A model generated the notes under the pieces. The model was not told the origin of the DNA. It searched no databases and saw nothing but the letters and a program-made list of their open reading frames with translations. From Aliikangiella coralliicola (GTDB lineage Bacteria; Pseudomonadota; Gammaproteobacteria; Enterobacterales; Kangiellaceae): a DNA stretch of 64,000 bases. Both the position numbers and the translations under genes were made by a program. The DNA lies in assembly GCF_007004725.1 (NCBI RefSeq), contig NZ_ML660161.1, positions 421,122 through 485,121 on the forward strand, read 5' to 3'. Positions 25,878-34,223 of this stretch are shown here, in pieces. Each line of letters begins with the position of its first letter. Positions within the stretch are counted from its first letter, which is position 1.

Positions 25878-28139
25878 ATGAAAAAAAGTGAATTACCTCT
25901 GTACAAAACTGGTTGGTTTTATTTGTTGGTTTTGGTAGTTGCTGCGGTAGGTTGGCTAATTCATATCGGAAAACTCAATCAACTTAACCAATGGAACCGT
26001 GAACTGCTTTACCAGATATTGCCCAATCGAGTGACCGATTCGGCCATAATGCGAGTGAAAATTAACTCGGAAGGGCCGTCGGCATTTCAGTCAGTGAAAA
26101 CACTGATGGCACGATTTCCAAATGCAAGTTTGGCGCTATTGATTGGCCCCAATAATGCGATGATGCAACAGCTTAACCGGCATATTTCTAGTCAGCCAAC
26201 GCGCCGTTCGATATTGATTGCCACTGATAACAGAGCATCAGCCTGGCAGTTCACTAACGGTGATTTAAGTCTCGGCTGGTTTAGCCAAAGCATTAATCGA
26301 GTGAGCGCCGTTCCCGAAATAAAATGGGTGACTGCGGCAGATGCTATCTATGCGCCGGTTGTTCGTCAAAACAATGGTGCTACTTCATTATTATGGCGTC
26401 ACGATGAATCGCTCTATCCTTCTTTTGCAGGGCTGGCCGTTAGTGGCAATATGTTAGAAAAGTTGCAGTTGAAAGTTGGAAATTACTTTGAACTATTTGC
26501 TAACAGTCATCGGTGGCAGGCTGGTTTTACTGGCGATGTATTTGTGGCTGGAGAGTCATTAGATTCTGTGGATTTGCAAGCAGCCATTGCCACTTCAGCT
26601 GAGTCTGCGCCGCAGCTGTTATTAATTGAAGATGGTTATTTTCAACAAACAAACGAAGTTGTACGCGCTTTGGCAAGGCTGGAACAGGGAAACTATCTGG
26701 TTCAAGGGTGGCCAGTAATTTTATCTAGCTGGCTGCTGGTAATTTTCGGGCTGGCTCTAACCTGGTTTTTGATTCGTTTCTCGCTGACTAAGCAGTTGGC
26801 CATTATGGCTGCTTTCATCACTTTGTTGGTATTGGGACAATATGTCGCTTTCAGCCAGATGCAATGGTTGCCCATATTGCCGGTGCTTGCATATGTTTTC
26901 CCGGTTTGGCTGGTGTTAACCGGCTATCATTTTGAGCGGCTAAAGTTTATCGCGTTAAGAAACCAGCAAAATGAAATTTTATCGCTCGCCGCGCCGACGT
27001 TTTTTGAAACTCAGCAGTTTGAAAAAATACAACCCTGGCTGAATAATACATCGCCGGATTTGAATCTGGTAGAAAAGGTATTCGATATCGCTTTGCGAGC
27101 GGAAGCACAACAAAACAAGTCGTTGGCTGCTAAGTTATTTGAGTGGATTAACCAGACTGGTATTAAGCACGAAGGCAGTCAGCAAAAGTGGTCAGAGTAT
27201 CATCAGGTGCTTGGCAAAGAGCAATTAGAATCGACTTTGGTGATCGAACCTGGCCAGACTAATCCTGGGTCGATGACTAGCCCAATTCAAAATATAGAAA
27301 ACTTCGGCCGTTATCGCGTAGAAGGTGTTTTAGGCAAAGGCGCGATGGGAATTGTGTTTCAGGGAGTCGATCCTAAAATTAACCGTCATGTTGCCATTAA
27401 AACGTTGCAGCTTAGTGATGCGCAGGACGATCAAAATTTTGCGGAAACCAGGGAGCGATTCTTTCGCGAAGCGGAGACTGCAGGGAATTTAAGTCATGCC
27501 AATATTGTGACCATTTATGATGTCGGTGATGAAGGCGATTTGGGATACATTGCCATGGACTTATTGACAGGCGCTCCCTTGTCTAACTTCCTCAAACCGG
27601 AAAACTTGTTGCCTGCGCCACTGGTTTATCAACTAATGATTCAAATAACCGACGCGCTTGATTATGCACATAAGCAACATGTTGTTCACCGCGACATCAA
27701 ACCAGCCAATATGATTTACGACGATGATATTCAGCGAGTGACATTAACTGACTTTGGCATTGCTTGTGTCGCTGACCAAAGTAAAACTCGGACGGGAACC
27801 ATTATGGGAAGTCCATTTTATATGTCGCCCGAGCAAGTATTAGGTAAGCGAGTTGATGGCCGTAGCGACATATTTAGTCTTGGTGTCACTTTTTACCAAT
27901 TGTTAAGTGGTTATCTGCCGTTTAATGGGGAATCTATCGCCAGCGTCGCCTATCACATTACGAAGAGTAAACACCAGTCGGTGAGACATTGGGACAGTCG
28001 TTTACCCGCTAGTGCAGTGAGGATTACGAATAAAGCTCTGCAAAAGGATATCAGTAAACGCTATCAAACGATGTTCGAGTTTAAGCATGCGCTAATCAGC
28101 GCGCTGAAACGAGATTTTAAAAAGGCACCTATTATATGA
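25878..28139 (+). CDS. Membrane Ser/Thr protein kinase, CHASE2-like sensor
   Basis: A 753-residue transmembrane Hanks-type kinase. One N-terminal helix (about 13-29) and a cluster of three helices (about 276-350) bracket a periplasmic region of some 240 residues, the arrangement of CHASE2 sensors. The sequence similarity to CHASE2 is weak, so this is inference. The cytoplasmic kinase domain (about 477-745) is complete: glycine loop GKGAMGIVF, Lys508 in VAIKTL, HRDIKPAN with Asp606, DFG at 625-627 and MSPEQ. The PP2C phosphatase gene overlaps its last four bases and an FHA gene follows, so kinase, phosphatase and phosphothreonine reader are encoded together. Targets are unknown. No type VI secretion genes are nearby. 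Confidence 0.93.
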   Translation: MKKSELPLYKTGWFYLLVLVVAAVGWLIHIGKLNQLNQWNRELLYQILPNRVTDSAIMRVKINSEGPSAFQSVKTLMARFPNASLALLIGPNNAMMQQLNRHISSQPTRRSILIATDNRASAWQFTNGDLSLGWFSQSINRVSAVPEIKWVTAADAIYAPVVRQNNGATSLLWRHDESLYPSFAGLAVSGNMLEKLQLKVGNYFELFANSHRWQAGFTGDVFVAGESLDSVDLQAAIATSAESAPQLLLIEDGYFQQTNEVVRALARLEQGNYLVQGWPVILSSWLLVIFGLALTWFLIRFSLTKQLAIMAAFITLLVLGQYVAFSQMQWLPILPVLAYVFPVWLVLTGYHFERLKFIALRNQQNEILSLAAPTFFETQQFEKIQPWLNNTSPDLNLVEKVFDIALRAEAQQNKSLAAKLFEWINQTGIKHEGSQQKWSEYHQVLGKEQLESTLVIEPGQTNPGSMTSPIQNIENFGRYRVEGVLGKGAMGIVFQGVDPKINRHVAIKTLQLSDAQDDQNFAETRERFFREAETAGNLSHANIVTIYDVGDEGDLGYIAMDLLTGAPLSNFLKPENLLPAPLVYQLMIQITDALDYAHKQHVVHRDIKPANMIYDDDIQRVTLTDFGIACVADQSKTRTGTIMGSPFYMSPEQVLGKRVDGRSDIFSLGVTFYQLLSGYLPFNGESIASVAYHITKSKHQSVRHWDSRLPASAVRITNKALQKDISKRYQTMFEFKHALISALKRDFKKAPII

Positions 28140-28876
28140 TTTATAAAGTTGAAACAGCTTGTGAACAAGGAAATGTTCGTCCTAATAATGAAGATGCCAT
28201 TCGTTACGGTATCGATTCAAGTTTGGGTGTTTTGTGGATGATTGTTGCCGATGGAATGGGAGGGCATAAAGCGGGTGAAATTGCTAGTGAAAAGCTTGTT
28301 GAAAAGGTAGAAGCAGAATTCGATACAATACGTGCTGTACCGTCGCTGGGTTGGAAAGATTGGATTGTTGCGACTTTAACTCGTGCTAATAGTAGTATTT
28401 ATCAAGCAGCTCAAACTAATCCTGACTATCACGGAATGGGAACAACCGGCGTATTGTTGGTTTGTGACAGCGAGCGAGCATACCTTGCCTGGGTAGGCGA
28501 TTCTCGTGCCTATCATTTTAGAGGAAACACGCTAAGCCAGTTAACTCAGGATCATTCGATGATTCAATACTTGTTAAAAAAAGGTTCTATCAGTTCAGAG
28601 GAAGCGGCGCGCTCGAATAGCAAGCATTTATTATCAAGAGCAATTGGCGTTAAACAGGAAGTTGAAGTCGATTTTGTTACTCAAGAGTTGCAGTCGACAG
28701 ATGTTTTATTGTTGTCGACCGACGGTGTTCACGATCATTTGGCTGAAGCGGTTATTGCTGGATATTTAACAAAATCGGCCACAGGAAAGGCAGTTTGTGA
28801 CGAAATGACTCGTCAGGCAATGGTGCAGGGCAGTCGAGATAATTTGACCTTGGGAATCGTTAATTTTAGTGATTAA
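28136..28876 (+). CDS. PP2C-family Ser/Thr phosphatase
   Basis: A 246-residue PPM/PP2C phosphatase, cytoplasmic, expected to reverse phosphorylation by the upstream kinase. Motifs in family order: N-terminal ACEQGNVRPNNEDA, the metal-binding VADGMGGHKAGE, GMGTTGVLL, WVGDSRAYHF, LTQDHS, LLSTDGVHDHL, and the C-terminal SRDNLTLGIV. All metal-ligand Asp residues appear to be present. The start codon overlaps the kinase stop by four bases (ATGA), indicating translational coupling. Confidence 0.95.
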   Translation: MIYKVETACEQGNVRPNNEDAIRYGIDSSLGVLWMIVADGMGGHKAGEIASEKLVEKVEAEFDTIRAVPSLGWKDWIVATLTRANSSIYQAAQTNPDYHGMGTTGVLLVCDSERAYLAWVGDSRAYHFRGNTLSQLTQDHSMIQYLLKKGSISSEEAARSNSKHLLSRAIGVKQEVEVDFVTQELQSTDVLLLSTDGVHDHLAEAVIAGYLTKSATGKAVCDEMTRQAMVQGSRDNLTLGIVNFSD

Positions 28877-29061
28877 TTAAGCGGCTCATAAGGTCAATAG
28901 AGTTCTGGCGAAAAAGTTGAAACTGAGGTTTAATTGTAAAGTATAAACTGATATTGATTGGCTGCGTTATCAATGATAACAGTCAATTAAAAATGTTGGT
29001 GTACAGTGGGGTTTCATCAGGTTCCAAAATTTTAGTGGTAATTTGTTAACGGGAGTAATCA

Positions 29062-29409
29062 ATGGCCTACCTGGCTTTAATTGTTGAAGATGTTGTGATT
29101 AACAAGTGGGAAATCAGTGATGAAGTAGTCATCCTCGGTCGTGCAAAAGATTGTGATATCGTCATTGATGATCAATCTGTGAGTTCCAAGCACGCGCGTC
29201 TGGTGGTTGAGTCTGATCCCTATATGGATGGTGTTGAAGTGGTTTACCTGGAAGATTTAAAAAGTACCAATGGGACTAAGTTAAATGGGCGTGGTGTAGA
29301 GCGAGAAAAACTGGTCGACGGTGACATGGTTAAAATCGGTTTTAACTACTTTCGCTTTGTCGGTGATGGCGCTCAGGGGTTAGATGAGACTGCTGTTATC
29401 GTAAGTTAA
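29062..29409 (+). CDS. FHA-domain phosphothreonine-binding protein
   Basis: A 115-residue cytoplasmic protein made almost entirely of one FHA domain. The binding motifs are complete: LGRAKDCDI, SVSSKHARL and STNGTKLNG. After the domain, the C-terminal tail reads GLDETAVIVS, with a single Thr in an acidic setting. In small FHA proteins of the GarA/OdhI type a terminal Thr is phosphorylated by the partner kinase and folds back into the FHA site, so this Thr is a candidate target; that is inference. It lies 186 bases after the phosphatase gene on the same strand. The ATG has GGGAG upstream. Confidence 0.9.
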   Translation: MAYLALIVEDVVINKWEISDEVVILGRAKDCDIVIDDQSVSSKHARLVVESDPYMDGVEVVYLEDLKSTNGTKLNGRGVEREKLVDGDMVKIGFNYFRFVGDGAQGLDETAVIVS

Positions 29410-29700
29410 GATATTTCTGACAAAACTGTTTTTCAAGTAGTTTACTTCGCTAATTATTATTGTCACCAAATGAGCGAGGTAAACTCTCATCGTTAATTCC
29501 CCTTTCATTTCTCTAATTTCCATCGATAAGTTGGAATATTTTCTTTCTGTAAATCGTTAGATTGTTTGTTGATTTGTCACAACTGGTGATAAAAACATTG
29601 CGTTATACATTGCTTTGGGGCTTACTAATTAGACTAATATTTATCCGTAGACGAATACGGCATTAAAATTTTCGATTAACTTTTATTCAAGGAAAATATT

Positions 29701-30609
29701 ATGGATGGTGGATTTATTGCGTTAGGTATCATGGGGGTCATTGTATTTTTAATCCTGCTGGGAATTAAAACCGTTCCCCAGGGATTTGAATATACTGTAG
29801 AAAGATTTGGAAAGTTTACCAAAAGCCTCCGACCTGGTTTTAACTGGATTACACCAGTCATTGAAACCGTTGGTGCGAAAGTGAATATGATGGAACAAGT
29901 ATTAGATATTCCCGAGCAGCAAGTTATTTCTCAGGATAATGCAACGGTAACTATTGATGCCGTCTGTTTCTACCAGATCGTTGATGCCTCTCAGGCAATG
30001 TATGAAGTTAACGATTTGGAAAGAGCGATGCAAAATCTTGTGATGACCAATATTCGTACGGTTCTTGGCTCGATGGATCTGGATGAAATGCTGTCTAAAC
30101 GTGATCAAATTAACGCGCGCATTTTGACTATCGTTGATGAAGCAACAAACCCTTGGGGGGTTAAGATCACGCGAATCGAAATCAAAGATATTTTACCACC
30201 TAAAGATTTGGTTAACGCGATGGCGCAGCAAATGAAAGCCGAGCGAATAAAGCGAGCGCAGATTTTAGAAGCTGAGGGCGAAAAACAGTCTGCAATTTTG
30301 AAAGCAGAAGGTCAGAAGGAAGCAGAAATCAGGCAAGCGGAAGGGGAAAGGCAAGCTGCGTTTTTAGAGGCTGAGGCACGGGAAAGGCAGGCTCAGGCTG
30401 AAGCTGCGGCGACCAATATGGTTTCTGAGGCGATCGCAAAGGGTGATATTCAAGCGGTTAACTATTTTATCTCGCAAAAATATATTGAAGCACTGGCTGA
30501 TATCGGTAAGGCAGAAAACTCAAAAATAGTGATGATGCCATTAGAAGCGGGTTCTGTAATCGGTTCAGTTGCAGGTATTGCGGAAATTGTAAAGACAGTG
30601 AAAAGCTAA
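29701..30609 (+). CDS. SPFH/stomatin-like membrane protein (QmcA-like)
   Basis: A 302-residue SPFH protein with one N-terminal membrane helix (about 6-24), the SPFH/Band 7 domain (about 25-180) and a long C-terminal helix with Ala-Glu-Gln repeats ([23 protein letters not shown]), which oligomerises such proteins into rings or cages. QmcA and its relatives organise membrane microdomains and associate with the FtsH protease. The downstream NfeD gene is the usual partner. AAGGAAAA lies just before the ATG. The 291-base upstream gap holds a small CCGTA/TACGG stem and nothing more I can name. Confidence 0.94.
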   Translation: MDGGFIALGIMGVIVFLILLGIKTVPQGFEYTVERFGKFTKSLRPGFNWITPVIETVGAKVNMMEQVLDIPEQQVISQDNATVTIDAVCFYQIVDASQAMYEVNDLERAMQNLVMTNIRTVLGSMDLDEMLSKRDQINARILTIVDEATNPWGVKITRIEIKDILPPKDLVNAMAQQMKAERIKRAQILEAEGEKQSAILKAEGQKEAEIRQAEGERQAAFLEAEARERQAQAEAAATNMVSEAIAKGDIQAVNYFISQKYIEALADIGKAENSKIVMMPLEAGSVIGSVAGIAEIVKTVKS

Positions 30610-30662
30610 CCAGGGTTAATAAGCGAGGTTGATTTTCATGACTGTTCTAAGAGGTGAATGAA

Positions 30663-31112
30663 ATGTTTGATAGTCTGGTATATTGGCATTGGGTGGTTTT
30701 CGGCTTTGTGATGCTAATTCTTGAAATGTTGGCTCCCGGCGCAATTCTGATGTGGTTTGGCATAGGCGCTATTATTGTCGGTGGGTTATTGTTTATGTTT
30801 CCAGAAATGAGCTGGGAACTGCAAGTGCTGATTTTTGCGGTGTTCTCAATCACAAGTGTATTTGCCTGGAAACATTGGCGCAAAGGTAAGCCGGAGGACG
30901 ATACTGAGTCGGGCACGCTTAACCAACGAGGAAGAGCTTTAATCGGCCGTCAGGTTCCACTAGTTGAAGGCATTAAAAATGGTGTTGGTCGAGTTCAAAT
31001 CGACGATACATTCTGGCGTGTTGAAGGCAATGATCTGGAAGTCGGCACTTTAATCAGAGTAACTGACGCAGAAGGAGCAACGCTAAAAGTTGAGCCTGCT
31101 ATCAATCAATAA
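30663..31112 (+). CDS. NfeD-family membrane protein
   Basis: A 149-residue short NfeD protein, partner of SPFH proteins. It has two or three membrane helices at the N-terminus (about 10-80) and a C-terminal OB-fold of five strands (about 90-145) with the family-typical run GRALIGRQVPLVEGIKNGVGRVQI. The short form lacks the ClpP-like protease domain. The ATG at 30663 is preferred over the GTG at 30654 because AGAGGTG sits six bases before it. It is in one operon with the SPFH gene and ends at a strong terminator. Confidence 0.92.
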   Translation: MFDSLVYWHWVVFGFVMLILEMLAPGAILMWFGIGAIIVGGLLFMFPEMSWELQVLIFAVFSITSVFAWKHWRKGKPEDDTESGTLNQRGRALIGRQVPLVEGIKNGVGRVQIDDTFWRVEGNDLEVGTLIRVTDAEGATLKVEPAINQ

Positions 31113-31166
31113 CAGGTTAGTCATTCAAATCATTGATATTTAATAAAATCAACAGGTTAATAAGGA

Positions 31167-31197
31167 CCGTTCAGATTAATTATCTGAACGGTTTTTT
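31167..31197 (+). terminator. Intrinsic terminator after the SPFH-NfeD operon
   Basis: A perfect ten-base stem CCGTTCAGAT/ATCTGAACGG (31167-31176 and 31182-31191) with a five-base loop is followed by six T. It lies 55 bases after the NfeD stop. Confidence 0.95.
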
Positions 31198-31276
31198 GAT
31201 CGGCTTGTTTGTAAACACAAAGCGGCACCAACGCCATAGATAAGGACATCTGGTGTGTGTATAATGCTCAGCCTTG

Positions 31277-31335
31277 TAAACCCAAACAACTTCAAAATAC
31301 AAGTGTTTGGGTTTATTTTCCCTCAGCCGCTGAGG
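31277..31335 (+). other. Two hairpins upstream of yibN
   Basis: TAAACCCAAACAACTT (31277-31292) pairs with AAGTGTTTGGGTTTA (31301-31315) over 15 pairs with a single bulged A. Immediately after comes CCTCAGC-C-GCTGAGG (31321-31335). A perfect TATAAT lies just upstream at 31260-31265, without a good -35 box. If that is a promoter, both hairpins would lie near the 5' end of the yibN-secB-gpsA transcript. Confidence 0.5.
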
Positions 31336-31387
31336 ACGAAGTAATTGACGCTTGTAGTAGATTAAAAAGGCATTTTAAAGGCGAGTT

Positions 31388-31813
31388 ATGAACGATTTTA
31401 TCCAATTTGCTATCAACCACTGGGAACTATCAGGTGCCTGGTTGGTTGTTGCAATCTTATTGTTATCCCTACAAATTAAAATAATGGCTCATGGCCCAAA
31501 ATCTGTGACGACACAGATGTTAACAAATTATGTCAACCGAGATGATGCCGTAGTAGTTGATATTCGCGGACAGGCAGATTTTAATAAGGGTCATATTCAA
31601 GGAGCAGTTAATGTTCCTTTGAGTAAAATAAAAGAAAGCGCAAAAGATCTTGAAAAATACAAAGACAGACCCATTATTATGGTTTGCGCTAATGGCATTC
31701 AAGTTTCAGGGGCTTGCCAAACCTTGCAAAAAGCGGGATTTGAGCGGCTTCATAAACTGACTGGTGGCATGGCGTCATGGGTTGGGGACAATTTACCAGT
31801 AGTGAAAAGTTAA
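31388..31813 (+). CDS. yibN: Membrane-anchored rhodanese-like protein YibN
   Basis: A 141-residue protein with one N-terminal membrane helix (about 17-31) and a single rhodanese domain (about 45-135) facing the cytoplasm. The active-site loop is CANGIQ with its nucleophilic Cys, so sulfur transfer is possible; the physiological acceptor is unknown. The family signature VVDIRGQADFNKGHIQGAVNV is partly visible at residues 57-77. It heads a yibN-secB-gpsA run like that of E. coli, except that grxC, normally between yibN and secB, is absent. Confidence 0.92.
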   Translation: MNDFIQFAINHWELSGAWLVVAILLLSLQIKIMAHGPKSVTTQMLTNYVNRDDAVVVDIRGQADFNKGHIQGAVNVPLSKIKESAKDLEKYKDRPIIMVCANGIQVSGACQTLQKAGFERLHKLTGGMASWVGDNLPVVKS

Positions 31814-31885
31814 AGTTGGCGGTGTCCGATTTACGCTGAAATTACCTGTAAAGAATTTTAATAATTGAGATAAAAGAGAGAAGTT

Positions 31886-32413
31886 ATGACTGATCAAGTA
31901 GATACAAATCCAGAAGTTGCAGCGAACGAAGAACAGCAAGCACCACAATTCGCCATTCAGAGAATTTATGTAAAAGACATTTCTTTTGAAGCACCAAACC
32001 TACCTGAGTTGTTCAATGTTGAATACAAGCCACAAGTCAAAATGGAAATGAACAGTAAGTCTCGCAAAGTTGCAGACAATCATTTTGAAGTTGTGTTAAG
32101 TGTGACTTTAAGCGCTGAACTTGAAGAGAAAACAGCATTTCTTGCTGAAGTTCAGCAAGCAGGCTTGTTCTTCATCAATGGTTTTAACGAGCAGCAAACT
32201 CACCAGTTACTAGGTGCAGCAGCGCCAGAGTCGCTTTATCCTTACGTCCGTGAGGTTATTTCAAACCTGATTGGTCGCGCAAACCTACCTGCTCTTCAAC
32301 TAGCACCGGTTAACTTTATGGCGCTTTACGCAGAACGTATGCAAAAAGCTCAGGCAGAAGCACAGCAACAAGCAGAAGGTGCTGAAAATACTGGTTCGGA
32401 AACTATTCAGTAG
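31886..32413 (+). CDS. secB: Protein-export chaperone SecB
   Basis: A cytoplasmic tetrameric chaperone that keeps preproteins unfolded and delivers them to SecA. The 175 residues are about 20 longer than E. coli SecB; the excess is a Gln/Glu-rich N-terminal stretch and a Gln/Ala-rich tail. Conserved segments are FAIQRIYVKDISFEAPNLP, FLAEVQQAGLF and the region LYPYVREVISNLIGRANLP that shapes the tetramer interface. AGAGAGAAG precedes the ATG. It sits between yibN and gpsA, with 17 bases to gpsA, indicating an operon. Confidence 0.98.
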   Translation: MTDQVDTNPEVAANEEQQAPQFAIQRIYVKDISFEAPNLPELFNVEYKPQVKMEMNSKSRKVADNHFEVVLSVTLSAELEEKTAFLAEVQQAGLFFINGFNEQQTHQLLGAAAPESLYPYVREVISNLIGRANLPALQLAPVNFMALYAERMQKAQAEAQQQAEGAENTGSETIQ

Positions 32414-32430
32414 TTATCGTCCAATCGCAA

Positions 32431-33444
32431 ATGTCTGATATTTTGCAAAAACCAATTGCGGTACTTGGAGCAGGGTCTTTTGGTACCGCATTGGCTATTC
32501 TGTTAGCCCGAAATGGTAATCGGACTATATTTTGGGGGCGAGACCCCGAGCAAATTGAGTCGATGAAAGAGAAAAGACTCAATCAGAAATACCTTCCTAA
32601 CACACCACTACCACCAAATCTTGAAATTACCAGTGACTTTGAGAAAACCATTGAAGTTGCGCGAGATATTTTAGTGGTAACGCCAAGTTATGCATTTTCA
32701 CAAACGCTCAATCGAATAAAGTCTTTGACAGACGATGATGTGAGAATTGTATGGGCGTGTAAAGGTCTGGAGCCAGATAGCAGCGATTTTCTAGAAAACA
32801 GAGTGATCGAAATTTTCGGAGAGGATTGTCCTAAGGCTGTCTTATCCGGCCCAACTTTTGCGCAAGAGTTGGCGGTGGGATCACCCACTGCGATTACCCT
32901 GGCCGCTGATGATGGCCAATTCGCCGCAGACCTGAGTCAACGATTGGTAAATCAAACATTTAGAGTCTATCTAAGCTCAGATTTAAAAGGTGTTCAATTT
33001 GGCGGGGCCTTCAAAAATATTTGTGCTATCGGCGCAGGAATTGCGGATGGTCTAGGATTTGGAGCCAATGCCCGAACAGCGCTGGTGACACGTGGGCTTG
33101 CTGAAATGATGCGGATGGGCGAAAAACTCGGTGGGCGAATCGAAACTTTTACCGGAATGGCTGGACTGGGTGATCTGGTGCTGACCTGTACAGATAATCA
33201 ATCGCGTAATCGGCGGTTTGGCTTGGCGCTTGGTAAAGGCGCTTCGACCGAAAAGGCTGCAGCTGAAATCGGCCAAGTGGTAGAAGGTGTTAGAAATACT
33301 AAAGAAGTGCGTCATTTGGCAGAACTTCATGAAGTGGATATGCCCATTTGCCAATCAATCTACAATATTCTTTATTGTGATCAAGATCCAAAGCAGGCCG
33401 CAAGAGAATTGCTAACTCGGGCCATGAAAGTTGAGGGTGATTAA
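32431..33444 (+). CDS. gpsA: Glycerol-3-phosphate dehydrogenase [NAD(P)+]
   Basis: Reduces dihydroxyacetone phosphate to sn-glycerol-3-phosphate for phospholipid synthesis. The 337 residues are normal. The Rossmann motif is VLGAGSFGTALA near the N-terminus; the catalytic Lys lies in FGGAFKNICAIGAGIADGLG (about 190-210), and GMAGLGDLVLTCT is the C-terminal family signature. It follows secB closely, as in E. coli. The cysE gene that usually follows is not here; an inverted-repeat element begins two bases after the stop codon. Confidence 0.98.
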   Translation: MSDILQKPIAVLGAGSFGTALAILLARNGNRTIFWGRDPEQIESMKEKRLNQKYLPNTPLPPNLEITSDFEKTIEVARDILVVTPSYAFSQTLNRIKSLTDDDVRIVWACKGLEPDSSDFLENRVIEIFGEDCPKAVLSGPTFAQELAVGSPTAITLAADDGQFAADLSQRLVNQTFRVYLSSDLKGVQFGGAFKNICAIGAGIADGLGFGANARTALVTRGLAEMMRMGEKLGGRIETFTGMAGLGDLVLTCTDNQSRNRRFGLALGKGASTEKAAAEIGQVVEGVRNTKEVRHLAELHEVDMPICQSIYNILYCDQDPKQAARELLTRAMKVEGD

Positions 33445-33445
33445 A

Positions 33446-33680
33446 TTAACCTGAACTCGGGATAAGACCAACCATCCAGCACAAGTCTTTTAGCGGCTCT
33501 CTGCGTTGAATTTGCTACTAATAGCTGGCTATTACCACGCAAACTCGCCTTGATATCCACTAAAAGACTTGCACTGGCCGATTTTCTGCCTCGCCTTTTA
33601 CTGCCTGTCTTTAACGATATGTTAGTAATGTCTTAAAATCTAAACGTTTTCTGGCTGTTCTTATCCCGAGTTCAGGTTAA
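33446..33680. repeat. 235-bp inverted-repeat element with nested hairpin
   Basis: The ends 33446-33467 and 33659-33680 are perfect 22-base inverted repeats (outer sequence TTAACCTGAACTCGGG). Nested inside, 33476-33496 and 33557-33577 pair over 21 bases with three differences. Within that, TAATAGC-TG-GCTATTA forms a perfect small stem. No open frame of note lies inside. It sits between the convergent gpsA and trmL genes and looks like a small non-autonomous mobile or dispersed repeat that may also act as a two-way transcription end. Confidence 0.8.
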
Positions 33681-33724
33681 GTTAATTACCTGTATTCTGA
33701 ATCGTAATAACTGAATCATAACCA

Positions 33725-34198
33725 CTATTCAGGCAAAAATGCCCCTTCAAACTCTAGTTGACGCCAGGCTTCATAAATAAAAATTGCTACGCTATTTGAT
33801 AAATTCAGACTGCGACTATTTTCAACCATTGGCAGCCTGAGAATATTTTCAGCCGGCATGCTCTCTAATATTTCTACAGGTAGTCCCCTGGTTTCTGGAC
33901 CAAACATTAAGTAATCCTGTCGATTAAATTTAACTTCTGTTGGATTTTTACGCCCTTTGGTCGAACATGAAAAAAGCCGAGCTGGTTTCTCTGTTTGCAT
34001 AAAAGATTCAAAATCGGCGTGGATTTTCAAATCGGCAAATTCGTGATAATCCAGTCCGGCGCGGCGAAGCCGTTTATCATCAAGCGCAAAACCGCAGGGT
34101 TCGATGATATGCAGATAGAAGCCTGTGTTGGCGCACAGACGGATTATGTTCCCAGTATTCGGTGGAATTTCAGGTTCGAATAGTACGATATTTAACAT
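33725..34198 (-). CDS. trmL: tRNA (cytidine/uridine-34 2'-O)-methyltransferase TrmL
   Basis: Methylates the 2'-O of the wobble base in leucine tRNAs with S-adenosylmethionine. The 157-residue protein is a minimal SPOUT enzyme of normal length. Motifs: [20 protein letters not shown] at the N-terminus, [11 protein letters not shown] in the middle, and [19 protein letters not shown] forming the trefoil-knot cofactor site. It lies 25 bases after ntrC on the same strand and may be read from the ntrBC transcript. Confidence 0.97.
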   Translation of the reverse strand: MLNIVLFEPEIPPNTGNIIRLCANTGFYLHIIEPCGFALDDKRLRRAGLDYHEFADLKIHADFESFMQTEKPARLFSCSTKGRKNPTEVKFNRQDYLMFGPETRGLPVEILESMPAENILRLPMVENSRSLNLSNSVAIFIYEAWRQLEFEGAFLPE

Positions 34199-34223
34199 CG
34201 GGTTCGCTTTTAATTAATTGGAT

